Source of the DNA: Flavimaricola sp.
Lineage (GTDB): Bacteria; Pseudomonadota; Alphaproteobacteria; Rhodobacterales; Rhodobacteraceae
DNA length: 54,677 nucleotides
NCBI GenBank assembly: GCA_029255105.1
Contig: JAQWWH010000096.1
Coordinates: forward strand, 1 to 54,677
Reading direction: 5' to 3'
Below are positions 1 to 9,041 of the stretch, one piece after another (the stretch's first letter is position 1; each line of letters begins with the position of its first letter). The notes beneath the pieces are model-generated. The model was not told the origin of the DNA. It ran no database searches and saw only the letters and a list, made by a program, of their open reading frames with translations. The translations under genes and the position numbers were made by a program.

Positions 1-123
1 GATCCCCAGCATAAACGAGGCCGGATCACCGGGCGCCACCTCGACCACGGCGAAAATGATCACCGAAGCCAAACAAAGGCTTAGGGCCAAAGACAGAGCA
101 CGTTTAAGCGTATAGCGCAGCAT
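1..123 (-). CDS. ABC transporter permease, DppB type (partial, N-terminus only)
   Basis: The first 41 codons of a minus-strand gene cut by the left edge; the ATG is at 123-121. The peptide starts MLRYTLKRALSLALSLCLAS and continues VIIFAVVEVAPGDPASFMLG. This is the usual first transmembrane helix and the PGDP motif of DppB/OppB-type inner-membrane permeases for peptide, nickel or opine importers. It lies downstream of the family-5 binding protein at 227-1702 on the same strand, so it is very probably the first permease of that importer. A strong terminator separates the two, which would lower permease expression relative to the binding protein. No clear Shine-Dalgarno sequence is visible. The substrate cannot be told. 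Confidence 0.85.
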   Translation of the reverse strand, partial: MLRYTLKRALSLALSLCLASVIIFAVVEVAPGDPASFMLGI

Positions 124-170
124 AGGTAAAACCGTACTCAGGGATCAAACAGAGGTCCAGCAAAATGGCA

Positions 171-200
171 AAAAAAAGGGGGCAGCCTTGCCCCCTTTTA
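171..200 (-). terminator. Rho-independent terminator after the binding-protein gene
   Basis: Read on the minus strand, GGGGGCA - AGGC - TGCCCCC forms a 7-bp GC stem with extra A-T pairs at its base, and eight T residues follow. It sits 27 bp after the stop codon of the binding-protein gene and before the permease start at 123. It probably lets the binding protein be made in excess of the membrane components through partial read-through. Confidence 0.85.
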
Positions 201-226
201 TCGATTTTAGATCTTTATGCTTTGAT

Positions 227-1702
227 TTAGTCAGCCCAGCTGACACCGGTGAGATCATTGGCCTGAGTTGGCGCATTGACCCAAAGCCCGCGCACTTTTG
301 CGTCGGCAACGGTCGAATAGGCCAGCTCAAAGAGATAGCCGTTGACGTAATCGTCCGAAATGATGCGCTGTGCCTTTTGCAGCATTGCGCTGCGCTTGGC
401 CGGATCGCTTTCCGCATTAAGTTCGGTCATCAGGGCTTGGAAAGCGGGGTTGTCGTATTGGAAGTAATACTCAGGCCGCGCATAAATGCCGATGTCCATT
501 GGTTCGGTATGGCTGACGATGGTCATGCCAAAGTCCTTGGCCCCGAACGCCTCTTCCAGCCATTGGGCCCATTCGAGGTTGCTGATCTCGGCCTCGATCC
601 CGATGGCGCGCAGCTGGCTGGCGATGATCTCGCCGCCGCGGCGGGCGTAGGAGGGAGGCGGCAGCTTCAGTGTGGTGGTAAAGCCATCCGGGTACCCGGC
701 CTCGGCCAACAAGGCGCGGGCGCGGTCGGGGTCGTAGGGCGAATTGCCGGTCAGGTCGACATAGTCGGGGTTGTGGGGGGCAAAGTGGGTGCCGATGGGC
801 GTGCCCAGCCCGAACATGGCCCCATCAATGATCGCCTGCCGGTCAATGGCAAGGCTGACAGCCTGACGGACCAGAATGTTGTCAAACGGCTCCATCTTGT
901 TGTTCATCGCCAGGATCGTCTCGCCCTCGGTATTGCCGACAAGGACCTGGAACCGGGGGTCGGCCTCGAACTGGGGCAGGTTTTCGGGGGCGGGGAAACC
1001 AACGAAGACATCCACGTCCTCGGCCATCACGGCGGCAAAGGCAGCCGTCGGGTCCGAGATAAAGCGGAAGGTGGCCGAAGCGAGCGCGGGGGCATCGCCC
1101 CAATAAGCGTCATTGCGGGTCAGCTCGATACGGTCGCCCTGCACCCAGTTGGCAAAGCTGAAGGCGCCGGTCCCGATGGGATTAGAGGCGATATCGGCAA
1201 TGCTTTCGGGTGCCACGATCACCGCGTCGCCCCAGGCCATGTTGAACAGGAACATGCCGTTGGGGGCATCGAGCGTGACCTGCACCGTCAGCGGATCAAC
1301 GACGGTGACATCGGTGATCCCTGCAAAGAGGCCCTTCTGGGCATTGGTGCTGTCCTCGGCCCGCGCACGGTCGAGCGAGAATTTCACATCCTCCGCGTCC
1401 ATCGTCGTGCCGTCGTGAAAGGTCACCCCGGCGTGCAGGCTAAAGGTATAGACCAGACCGTCGTCCGAAATCGTCCAGCTTTCGGCAAGGCCGGGCACGA
1501 CCGATCCATCGGCCATAAAGCGGGTCAGCCCTTCGAAGACGTTGGAATACAGGACCGAGTCGATGGCCTGCGCGGCCCCGCCGGTGGGGTCGAGGTTTGG
1601 CGGCTCTAACTGGATGCCGACAGTCACGCTGTCCTGCGCGGTTGCCATTCCGGCCAGCAGCGCAATGGCGCTGGCGGTTATCAGAGTCCTGGACATGGTC
1701 AT
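227..1702 (-). CDS. ABC transporter substrate-binding protein, family 5 (peptide/opine type)
   Basis: Periplasmic solute-binding protein of 491 aa, the usual length for the SBP_bac_5 (DppA/OppA-like) family. Residues 1-22 are a Sec signal peptide with a probable cut after MATA. The mature start resembles the family (VGIQLEPPNLDPT), followed by the typical GLAESWTIS..YTF and FHDGT segments near residues 75-100. The ATG at 1702 is preceded by AAGGAGAG at good spacing; a second in-frame ATG two codons later is possible. The gene follows the M20 deacylase by 23 bp on the same strand, so the two are probably co-transcribed. That pairing suggests the ligand is an acylated amino acid, small peptide or similar compound hydrolysed after uptake; this is inference only. 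Confidence 0.9.
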   Translation of the reverse strand: MTMSRTLITASAIALLAGMATAQDSVTVGIQLEPPNLDPTGGAAQAIDSVLYSNVFEGLTRFMADGSVVPGLAESWTISDDGLVYTFSLHAGVTFHDGTTMDAEDVKFSLDRARAEDSTNAQKGLFAGITDVTVVDPLTVQVTLDAPNGMFLFNMAWGDAVIVAPESIADIASNPIGTGAFSFANWVQGDRIELTRNDAYWGDAPALASATFRFISDPTAAFAAVMAEDVDVFVGFPAPENLPQFEADPRFQVLVGNTEGETILAMNNKMEPFDNILVRQAVSLAIDRQAIIDGAMFGLGTPIGTHFAPHNPDYVDLTGNSPYDPDRARALLAEAGYPDGFTTTLKLPPPSYARRGGEIIASQLRAIGIEAEISNLEWAQWLEEAFGAKDFGMTIVSHTEPMDIGIYARPEYYFQYDNPAFQALMTELNAESDPAKRSAMLQKAQRIISDDYVNGYLFELAYSTVADAKVRGLWVNAPTQANDLTGVSWAD

Positions 1703-1725
1703 GTCATCTCTCCTTCTGGATCAGG

Positions 1726-3072
1726 TCAATCGGGTGTCGGTGTAGCGTCGGGCGCAGGCAACAACAGTTCGGCCAGGCTTCGGGCCATGACCGCGACGCT
1801 GTCCATCATGTCATCCACGCCAACGTATTCGTCAGGCTTATGCGCAAGCTCCAGCAGACCGGGGCCGTAGGCAATGCAATTTTTCAACCGGCCAATGCGG
1901 TCGATGTGCTTTTGATCGTAGCTGCCGGGCGAGGCGACGTATTCCGGCGCGCGCCCCATGACAGCGGCGATCTGGCGGGCGACCGTCTGCACCACCGGTG
2001 CATCCCTGTCGGTCATGGAGGGCAGGACGTGATTCAGCTCGCGCAGGGCATAGTCGAACTTGGGCCGGTTGGCCTTCAGCCCGTCCAGAAGCCCCGTCAC
2101 TTCATCCCGCACCCCGTCCAGGCTTTCCTCGATCAGAAAGCGGCGGTCGATGACGATGCGGCAGCTGTCGGGCACGCAATGCGAGGGCAGGGCGGTCGAA
2201 TCCAGCGGTCGTTCTGCCTGTCCGCCGTGGATAGAGTTGATGTTCATCGTCGACGACCGCGCGCCTTCGGGGACAACGGGCATGTCGGTGTGCCGGGCGG
2301 CCATCGCGGTATAAAGCGTCGTCTCAAACGCGTCGATCACCGCCCCCATGTGACGCACCGCGCAATCCCCCAGAAACGGCATAGAGCCGTGGGCAATCTC
2401 GCCAAAGGTTTCGATCTCGGCCCACCAGCCGCCCCGATGGCCAAGGCAGATGCGGTCCTTTTGCAGGGGTTCAGGAATGATGACATGCTGCACCCGGTCG
2501 GGGCTGAAGTAGCCCTTTTCGGCCAGGTAGGCGACGCCGCCGTAGCCGCCCGATTCCTCGTCCGCTGTGCCCGAGATTTCCACGGCGCCTGCATGATCGG
2601 GAAAGGTTGCTACAAAAGCCTCGGCCGCGATGATCGAGGCGGCAAGCCCGCCTTTCATGTCGCAGGCCCCGCGTCCGTAGATCAGGCCGTCCTTCAACGC
2701 GCCGCCAAACGGGTCCTGGGTCCAGCCGCTGCCCACCTCGACCACATCGGTATGGCTGTTGAAGTGGACGCAGGGGCCGGGATGCGCCCCTTGGCGACGG
2801 GCGACGATGTTCCAGCGGGGATAGGCCTCACAATCGCCCGGTGTGCCGAAGGCGCGGATGAATTCGGTGTCAAAGCCCGACTTGCGCAGGCGGGTGTCGA
2901 GGTATTCGCAGATCAGGCGGTAATTCTCGCCCGGCGGGTTCAGGGTGGGAATACGGATCAGGTCCTGCGTCAAAGCGATCAGGTCGTCGCGGCGGTCTGC
3001 AATGGCCTGCAAAAGCGGTCCCAGACGGGGATCGGTCGCTATCTTGCTGGAAGGGGCGGAAGCACTGTCCAT
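1726..3072 (-). CDS. M20-family deacylase (ArgE/DapE type)
   Basis: Cytoplasmic zinc-dependent amidohydrolase of 448 aa, related to acetylornithine deacetylase and succinyl-diaminopimelate desuccinylase. The metal-site motifs are visible: HFNSHTDVV (His107, Asp109), GRGACDMKGG (Asp138) and GTADEESGG (the Glu pair 172-173). A dimerisation-domain region follows, and a C-terminal PGSYDQKHID segment carries the expected late histidine. The exact substrate cannot be read from the sequence. The gene heads a minus-strand unit with a binding protein and permease of a peptide-type ABC importer, so it more likely acts on an imported N-acyl amino acid or peptide than in arginine or lysine synthesis. The ATG at 3072 has no strong ribosome-binding site. 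Confidence 0.88.
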   Translation of the reverse strand: MDSASAPSSKIATDPRLGPLLQAIADRRDDLIALTQDLIRIPTLNPPGENYRLICEYLDTRLRKSGFDTEFIRAFGTPGDCEAYPRWNIVARRQGAHPGPCVHFNSHTDVVEVGSGWTQDPFGGALKDGLIYGRGACDMKGGLAASIIAAEAFVATFPDHAGAVEISGTADEESGGYGGVAYLAEKGYFSPDRVQHVIIPEPLQKDRICLGHRGGWWAEIETFGEIAHGSMPFLGDCAVRHMGAVIDAFETTLYTAMAARHTDMPVVPEGARSSTMNINSIHGGQAERPLDSTALPSHCVPDSCRIVIDRRFLIEESLDGVRDEVTGLLDGLKANRPKFDYALRELNHVLPSMTDRDAPVVQTVARQIAAVMGRAPEYVASPGSYDQKHIDRIGRLKNCIAYGPGLLELAHKPDEYVGVDDMMDSVAVMARSLAELLLPAPDATPTPD

Positions 3073-3136
3073 GACATGACTATCGGCAATGACAGGGTCC
3101 CCCGCAAGCCTGCCGTGTAAAACCGGGGGATTGTCT

Positions 3137-3165
3137 TATAAAATGAACTAATCGGTTCACTTTTT
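3137..3165. promoter_or_regulatory. Putative TetR-type operator between the M20 and RND efflux genes
   Basis: The inverted repeat TGAAC-taatcg-GTTCA occupies 3144-3159. Its symmetry extends into flanking A and T runs, and it lies in the only AT-rich part of the divergent spacer, directly after a TATAAAAT stretch. Spaced palindromes of this kind are typical operators of TetR/AcrR repressors of RND pumps. No tetR gene is in the window, so the regulator would be encoded elsewhere. The promoter positions are not clear enough to call. Confidence 0.45.
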
Positions 3166-3234
3166 CCGTTGTGGGGTGTTATGGAATAGGTTTAGACCGA
3201 ACCTGATACCGCTTTCCAACCTGAGGATTTGTTG

Positions 3235-4404
3235 ATGCGTGCCATTTTGACAGTAATGTTGTCAGCCGCCCTTGGCGTCGGAGCCTTCGTCCCCTCGGCA
3301 GCGTTCGCGCAAGAGGTCGAGGCGCCGCATGTCTCTGTCGTGCCGGCAGAGGTTACCCAGATGACAATCTCTGTCACGGCGTCGGGGACCTTGATCGCCC
3401 GCGAGGTGGCAGAGGTCTATGCCCGTGTTTCGGGCGCTGAGGTCATCGAAATACTGGTGGAAACCGGGGATGATGTGCGAGCAGGCGATGTACTTGCCCG
3501 TCTGGACCCCGCTGCCCTGACCGCCCAGAAGGCGCAGGCGGAAGCCAATCTGGCCAGTGCGGTGGCCGGTATCGCCCAGGCCCAAAGTCAGGTTGTGTCC
3601 GCCGAAGCCAGCGCCACGCAGGCCCAGCAGGCACTAGAGCGGACCCGAACACTTGCGGACAGAGGCGACTCGGCCCAATCCGTCCTCGATCAGGCAATTG
3701 CAAATGCCGATAGCGCCGAGGCTGCCGTGAACGCGGCCAAGGCGGGTCTGGCCTCTGCCGAGGCGCAAGTGCAGCAGGCGCAGGCCGCCCTTAACCTTGC
3801 GGCGCTTAATGTCACCTGGACCGAGATCCGGGCCCCTGTCGATGGTGTGATCCTGACCCGAAATGCCCGGCTTGGGGCTCTGAGCGCGGGGGGAGGTGCC
3901 TTGTTTACCATTGCCCGCGACGGCGAGATCGAGGTTGAGGCCGAGGTGATCGAGACCGAATTGACCCAATTGTCCGCAGGGGACCGCGCCATGGTGATTG
4001 TGGCCGGGACTGCAACGCTTGAGGGCCACGTCCGCCTGATCGCCCCCACGGTTGACCCGGTGACCCGCCTTGGAACGATCCGGATCGCGCTGGACAGTGA
4101 CGACCGGATGCCAACGGGCCTGTTTGCCCGCGCCACGATCACGGCCGAGCAGCGCGACGCCCTGACCTTGCCGACAAGTGCCATCCAAAGCGGGGACAGA
4201 TCCTCGTTCGTTCTGGCGGTTGATGACGGGACGGTTGTGCGGGTTCCTGTCACCCTCGGCATGATGATCGATGGCCGGCAAGAGGTCCTGAGCGGTCTTG
4301 AGCCTGCGACAATGGTGATCGAGCGGGCAGGCAGCTTCTTTCGGGACGGCGATACGGTGATTGCCGTGCTACCCGGCATGGCTGACGGAAACGGGGGGCA
4401 ATAG
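3235..4404 (+). CDS. RND efflux periplasmic adaptor (membrane fusion protein)
   Basis: Adaptor of 389 aa joining an inner-membrane RND pump to an outer-membrane channel. Residues 1-24 or so form a Sec signal peptide ending SAAFA. A lipoyl/barrel-sandwich part follows (GDDVRAGDVLARLDP). Next comes a long alanine- and glutamine-rich helical hairpin at about residues 95-190, then the second half of the sandwich (WTEIRAPVDGVILTRNA), a beta-barrel and a membrane-proximal domain. I chose the ATG at 3235, which has GAGG 8 bases upstream, over an in-frame TTG at 3229. The pump gene starts 2 bp after the stop, so the two form an operon. No outer-membrane channel gene is nearby, so a shared TolC-like protein is probably used. 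Substrates are unknown. Confidence 0.92.
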   Translation: MRAILTVMLSAALGVGAFVPSAAFAQEVEAPHVSVVPAEVTQMTISVTASGTLIAREVAEVYARVSGAEVIEILVETGDDVRAGDVLARLDPAALTAQKAQAEANLASAVAGIAQAQSQVVSAEASATQAQQALERTRTLADRGDSAQSVLDQAIANADSAEAAVNAAKAGLASAEAQVQQAQAALNLAALNVTWTEIRAPVDGVILTRNARLGALSAGGGALFTIARDGEIEVEAEVIETELTQLSAGDRAMVIVAGTATLEGHVRLIAPTVDPVTRLGTIRIALDSDDRMPTGLFARATITAEQRDALTLPTSAIQSGDRSSFVLAVDDGTVVRVPVTLGMMIDGRQEVLSGLEPATMVIERAGSFFRDGDTVIAVLPGMADGNGGQ

Positions 4405-4406
4405 TC

Positions 4407-7400
4407 ATGAACATGTCCACTTGGGCCATTCGCAATCCGGTGCCGCCGCTGGCCCTGTTTCTGGTTCTTTGTGTGGTGGGTATGGTCAGCTTTTTCCAGC
4501 TGCCCGTTACCCGGTTTCCCAACATCGACATCCCCATTGTCACGGTCAACGTGGCACAGGCCGGAGCCGCCCCGACCGAGATGGTCGATCAGGTCACCCA
4601 ACCGATCGAGGATGCCATCGCCGGGATCACCGGCGTCAACCATATCTCGTCCACAGTGTCGGATTCCATGTCCTCGACGGTGATCGAATTTGATCTGTCG
4701 ACAGACAGCGACCGTGCCCTGAACAACGTCAAGGATGCTGTGGCCCGGGTCCGGGGAACGCTGCCTGAATCCATTTCGGAACCCATCGTGCAGCGCCTTG
4801 ACGTGACCGGCATGCCAATCATGACGCTGGCCGTGTCCGACCCCACCCAAAGCATCGAAGACCTGTCCCATTTCGTTGACGACGTTCTGAGCCGCGAATT
4901 GCAAGGCGTGTCCGGGCTTGGTGAAATCTCGCGTCTGGGCGGAGCGGATCGTGAGATCCGGGTCGAACTGGACCCCGACCGCCTTTTGGCCCTTGGGATC
5001 ACGGCCGCCAGCGTCAGCCGGCAGTTGCGGGCAACCGCGATTGACCTTGGCGGCGGACGCGGCGCCATCGGCGGGCAGGAATTCACGATCAGGACCCTTG
5101 GCGGTGCTGATACGCTTGAGGATCTTACCGCGACCCCGTTGTCCTTGCCGGGAGGGCGGACCATTACGCTGGCGGATCTGGGCACCGTCACCGACGGCCC
5201 GGCCGAGGCGCGCAGCTTTGCCACTCTGGATGGTCAACCCGTGGTGGCCTTTGGTGTCTTTCGCGCAAGCGGCGCCAGCGATCTGAGCGTTGCCGAAGGG
5301 GTGCGGGAAAAGCTGGACGAGGTCCGGGCGCAGTATCCTTACGTCACCCTGACCCTGATCGAGGACACGACCGAATACACCGAAGGCAACTACCACTCCG
5401 CGATGGAAACCCTTTACGAAGGGGCGGCGCTTGCGATCATCGTGGTGTTTTTGTTCCTGCGAAACTGGCGGGCGACGCTGATCACCGCCGTGGCCTTGCC
5501 CCTGTCGATCATCCCGACGTTCTTTGTGATGGAGTTTCTGGGCTTTTCCCTCAACACCGTCAGCCTTTTGGGGATCACGCTGGTCACCGGTATTCTTGTC
5601 GATGACGCCATCGTCGAGATCGAGAATATCGTGAGGCACATCCACATGGGCAAACCGGCCTATGAGGCGACGGAAGAGGCGGCCTCGGAAATCGGTCTGA
5701 CGGTCATCGCGATTTCCTTCACCATTGTCGCGGTCTTTGCGCCTGTTAGCTTTATGGCTGGGATTGCGGGGCAATATTTCCGCCAGTTCGGCCTGACCGT
5801 CGCTGTCGCTGTGCTGTTTTCCCTGCACGCGGCCCGCCTCGTGACGCCGATGATGGCAGCCTATTTCCTCAAGGACGAAGTCCTGCGTGAGGAAAAGGAT
5901 GGCTTTGTCATGCGCGGCTACATGCGCATGTTGCGCTGGACCCTGCACAATCGCGGGCTCACCCTGATGCTTGGGGTGCTGATCTTTGCTGGTTCGATCT
6001 ATTCGGCGACCCTTCTGCCCACCACCTTCATCCCCGAGGCGGACGAGGGGCGGGCGATCGTTTCGGTCGAACTTCCGCCCGGCTCAACGCTTGATGATAC
6101 CCGCGCGCTGACCAATGAAATCGCCGCCCGGGCGCAGGCGATCCCTGAATTGCACAACGTCTTTGTCGAAGGTGGAACCTCTGACATCACCCGGGCTAAT
6201 GTGACCGTGACCCTAGGCGCCAAGGACAGTCGCGAGCGTGGCGTGTTCGAGATTACCGACCAGTTGCGTCAGCTGCTGGCCGATATCCCTGATGCCCGCA
6301 TCAACTTTCTCGCCAGCAACGGGCAGCGTGACATCACCATCGCCGTGCTTGGTCAAAGTCAGGAGGCGGCCAATGCCGCCGCCACCCAACTGGCCGAGGA
6401 AATGCGCGGCCTCGATACGATCCGCAATGTGTCGAATGCGGCCTCGCTGGCCCGGCCGGAACTGCGGATCACGCCCAAGCCCGAAATCGCGGCAGAGCTT
6501 GGGATCACCGCATCCGATCTTGCGACCACGATCCGTATCGCCACCATCGGGGACAGTGACGCCAACCTTGCCAAGTTCTCGGTCGACGGGCGTCAGATCC
6601 CGGTCACCGTGCGCATGGCCGACGAAACCCTGCGCAACCTTGAACTGATGGCAGGCCAGCGGGTGGCGACGGCGGACGGGCGGCAGGTCCCTATTTCCGT
6701 CGTGGCAACGGTTGAGCTGTCGACGGGCCCTTCGACCATTTCGCGCTATGACCGCGAGACCCAGGTGGTTCTGGCGGCCGACCTTGCGCCCGGTGCGGTG
6801 CTTGGCCCGGCGCTGGCGGCAATCAATGGCTTGCCGACAGCGATGAACATGCCGCAGGGGACCGCCATCCAGGCCTCGGGCGATGCTGAGGTCATGGCCG
6901 AGGTCTTTACCTCATTTGGGCTGGCGATGGGGGCGGGGCTAATGCTCGTCTACGTCGTACTGGTGCTGCTCTTTGGCAGCTTTGTGACGCCATTCACCAT
7001 CCTGTTGTCCCTGCCTTTGGCCATTGGAGGGGCGATCTTTGCCCTTTACCTGACGGGCAATGCTATAGGCCTGTCGGTGGTGATCGGGTTCTTGATGCTG
7101 ATGGGGATCGTGACCAAGAACGCCATCATGCTGACCGAGTTTGCGATTGATGGCATGAAAGAGGGCATGAACCAGTTTGAGGCGATGATGGACGCGGGCC
7201 ACAAACGGGCTCGTCCCATCGTCATGACCACGATCGCAATGACGGCTGGCATGATCCCCTCAGCCCTCGCCCTTGGCGCGGGGGGAGAGTTCCGGTCGCC
7301 TATGGCCGTCGCTGTCATAGGCGGTCTTCTGGTGTCCACGATGCTGAGCCTCGTGTTTGTCCCATCGCTTTTTACCGTGATCAACGGCTTGCGCACCCGT

Positions 7401-7457
7401 TCCCGGCGGTTCCTTGTGCGCAGCCTTGGGGCCAATACGCCACAAGCGGCCGAATAG
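4407..7457 (+). CDS. RND efflux pump, inner-membrane permease (HAE-1/AcrB-like)
   Basis: Proton-driven efflux transporter of 1016 aa, full length for the HAE family, with the expected two halves: TM1, a large periplasmic loop, TM2-6, then TM7, a second loop and TM8-12. The TM4 signature GILVDDAIVEIENI (around residues 393-406) carries the aspartate pair used for proton relay. The TM10 segment GIVTKNAIML carries the partner lysine near residue 903. The ATG lies 2 bp after the adaptor stop with a GGGGGG ribosome site inside the adaptor end. At its 3' end it runs to within 1 bp of the convergent selO stop, leaving no room for a separate terminator. The drug or metabolite exported cannot be inferred. 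Confidence 0.93.
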   Translation: MNMSTWAIRNPVPPLALFLVLCVVGMVSFFQLPVTRFPNIDIPIVTVNVAQAGAAPTEMVDQVTQPIEDAIAGITGVNHISSTVSDSMSSTVIEFDLSTDSDRALNNVKDAVARVRGTLPESISEPIVQRLDVTGMPIMTLAVSDPTQSIEDLSHFVDDVLSRELQGVSGLGEISRLGGADREIRVELDPDRLLALGITAASVSRQLRATAIDLGGGRGAIGGQEFTIRTLGGADTLEDLTATPLSLPGGRTITLADLGTVTDGPAEARSFATLDGQPVVAFGVFRASGASDLSVAEGVREKLDEVRAQYPYVTLTLIEDTTEYTEGNYHSAMETLYEGAALAIIVVFLFLRNWRATLITAVALPLSIIPTFFVMEFLGFSLNTVSLLGITLVTGILVDDAIVEIENIVRHIHMGKPAYEATEEAASEIGLTVIAISFTIVAVFAPVSFMAGIAGQYFRQFGLTVAVAVLFSLHAARLVTPMMAAYFLKDEVLREEKDGFVMRGYMRMLRWTLHNRGLTLMLGVLIFAGSIYSATLLPTTFIPEADEGRAIVSVELPPGSTLDDTRALTNEIAARAQAIPELHNVFVEGGTSDITRANVTVTLGAKDSRERGVFEITDQLRQLLADIPDARINFLASNGQRDITIAVLGQSQEAANAAATQLAEEMRGLDTIRNVSNAASLARPELRITPKPEIAAELGITASDLATTIRIATIGDSDANLAKFSVDGRQIPVTVRMADETLRNLELMAGQRVATADGRQVPISVVATVELSTGPSTISRYDRETQVVLAADLAPGAVLGPALAAINGLPTAMNMPQGTAIQASGDAEVMAEVFTSFGLAMGAGLMLVYVVLVLLFGSFVTPFTILLSLPLAIGGAIFALYLTGNAIGLSVVIGFLMLMGIVTKNAIMLTEFAIDGMKEGMNQFEAMMDAGHKRARPIVMTTIAMTAGMIPSALALGAGGEFRSPMAVAVIGGLLVSTMLSLVFVPSLFTVINGLRTRSRRFLVRSLGANTPQAAE

Positions 7458-7458
7458 G

Positions 7459-8934
7459 TCAGGTGCCGCAGTAGGTTGTATAGGGGCCAAATCCAGCCGG
7501 GGCGGGCAGGGCGTAACGCTCTGCACCGTCGCGGGGGGCAAAGGGTTGGTTGAGGACGGACAAAAGCTCTTCAAACGGGCCAAAATCCGCGTCGGTTGTC
7601 GCCGCCTTCAACGCCTCTTCCACCAGATGGTTGCGCGGGATGTAGATCGGGTTGACCCGGTCCATCGCCTCTGACGCCGCCGCAGGGTCCTCAAGGCGGG
7701 CGTGCCATTGAGGGACCCATGCCTCGAATGCCGCTTCCTCGCTGAACAAGGCCTTGGTCCGATGCCCGCCATCGCGCAGGTCCGCGGCAAGCTGCCGGAA
7801 GGTCCGGGTGAAGTCGGCCCCGCCTTCGGCCATCGCGTCCAATAGACCCTGCGCAAGGTCAGGGTCCGCGTCCTGTGCCCCGATCAAACCCAGCTTGGCC
7901 CGCATCACGTCGTTGAAGGCGGCCGTATAGTCAGGCATGAACGCCTCAAGCTCTGGCACGACGAGGGCGATGGCCTTGTCGCTGTCGGGGTCGATCACGG
8001 CAAGCAGGGCTTCGGCCAGACGGGCGAGGTTCCATTGGGCGATGACCGGCTGATTGTGATAGGCATAGCGCCCCTGATGGTCGATCGAGGAATAGACAGC
8101 CGCCGGATCATAGGCGTCGACAAAGGCGCAAGGGCCATAGTCGATCGTTTCGCCTGAGATGGTCATGTTGTCGGTGTTCATCACCCCGTGAACAAAGCCT
8201 AAACCCATCCATTTGGCGATCAGCTGTGCCTGCCGGTCCCGGACCGCGCCAAACAGCGCAAGGGCAGGGTTGGGCGCGCCTGCAAGGTCGGGATAGTGAC
8301 GGCGCAAGGCGTAGTCGACCAGCTGACCCAGTTTCGCGGTTTCCCGCCGGGCGGCGAAGTATTCGAACGTGCCCACCCGCAGGTGGCTGGAGGCGACGCG
8401 GGCCAGCACCGCGCCGGGCAAAGGCCCTTGTTCGCGCAGGACCATGTCACCGGTCAGAACAGCGGCGAGGGCGCGGGTCGAGGGGACGCCCATCGCATGC
8501 ATCGCCTCGCCAATCAGATACTCTCGCAACACCGGCCCGATGGTGGCCTTGCCGTCGCCGCCGCGCGAAAACGGCGTCCGGCCAGAGCCCTTGAGGTGGA
8601 TGTCCCGCCGCGCGCCGGTTTTGTCCATAACCTCGCCCAGCAGGATCGCCCGCCCATCGCCCAATTGCGGGGAAAAGCCGCCGAACTGATGCCCGGCATA
8701 GGCCATAGCCAGCGGGCTTGCCCCGTCGGGGGCCTGACTGCCAGCAAAGATTGCCGCACCTTCGGGGCTGTTCAGCGCCGCCGCATCCAGACATAGGTCC
8801 TCGGCCAGCGCGGCATTCAGCCTGACGAGCCTTGGCGCCGTGGCCGCATCCCCCTGCCAGGGCACGAAAAAGCCATCCAGCTCGCGGGCGTAGGTGTTGT
8901 CAAAGGCAAAGGCGGAATTGGCAGCAGCGGTCAT
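7459..8934 (-). CDS. selO: Protein adenylyltransferase SelO (YdiU family)
   Basis: Pseudokinase-fold enzyme of 491 aa that transfers AMP from ATP to protein Ser/Thr/Tyr residues. Family motifs are present: YAGHQFGGFSPQLGDGRA near residue 80, KGSGRTPFSRGGDGKA (phosphate-binding lysine and loop), and HGVMNTDNMTISGETIDYGP (metal-binding Asn and Asp). The C-terminus ends TYCGT, with a cysteine three from the end where eukaryotic SelO carries selenocysteine. SelO is linked in the literature to redox stress, and here it lies near msrA on the same strand, which fits, although 107 bp separate it from the FAD protein gene. The start at 8934 is supported by AAGGACC about 9 bases upstream. Confidence 0.92.
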   Translation of the reverse strand: MTAAANSAFAFDNTYARELDGFFVPWQGDAATAPRLVRLNAALAEDLCLDAAALNSPEGAAIFAGSQAPDGASPLAMAYAGHQFGGFSPQLGDGRAILLGEVMDKTGARRDIHLKGSGRTPFSRGGDGKATIGPVLREYLIGEAMHAMGVPSTRALAAVLTGDMVLREQGPLPGAVLARVASSHLRVGTFEYFAARRETAKLGQLVDYALRRHYPDLAGAPNPALALFGAVRDRQAQLIAKWMGLGFVHGVMNTDNMTISGETIDYGPCAFVDAYDPAAVYSSIDHQGRYAYHNQPVIAQWNLARLAEALLAVIDPDSDKAIALVVPELEAFMPDYTAAFNDVMRAKLGLIGAQDADPDLAQGLLDAMAEGGADFTRTFRQLAADLRDGGHRTKALFSEEAAFEAWVPQWHARLEDPAAASEAMDRVNPIYIPRNHLVEEALKAATTDADFGPFEELLSVLNQPFAPRDGAERYALPAPAGFGPYTTYCGT

Positions 8935-8939
8935 CGGTT

Positions 8940-8983
8940 GGTCCTTTTGGGCGGTCCCTTTGGGGGGCGGTCCTTCTGGTTGG
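8940..8983. repeat. Degenerate tandem repeat in the selO leader
   Basis: Three adjacent units beginning GGTCC (8940-8952, 8953-8968, 8969-8983), each 13-16 bp, lie directly upstream of selO. On the selO strand they read AAGGACC / AAAGGGACC / AAAAGGACC, so a Shine-Dalgarno-like core is repeated three times, the last copy at working distance from the ATG. It may be slippage-generated. Confidence 0.6.
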
Positions 8984-9041
8984 TGGCAGGATGGCCCAAA
9001 CCGGCAGTCTTGACCATGGGGTCAGGCAGGGGCGTAGTGGG

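Noticed and set aside
188..1609. 473-codon open frame opposite the binding-protein gene
   Set aside because: Antisense shadow of a clear family-5 binding protein in high-GC DNA; composition is not protein-like and there is no ribosome site.
1597..3120. 507-codon open frame opposite the M20 deacylase
   Set aside because: Shadow of the deacylase, whose metal-site motifs are intact on the other strand.
3690..5948. 752-codon minus-strand open frame across the adaptor and pump genes
   Set aside because: Spans two well-supported genes in antisense; Arg/His/Gly-rich as expected for a GC artefact.
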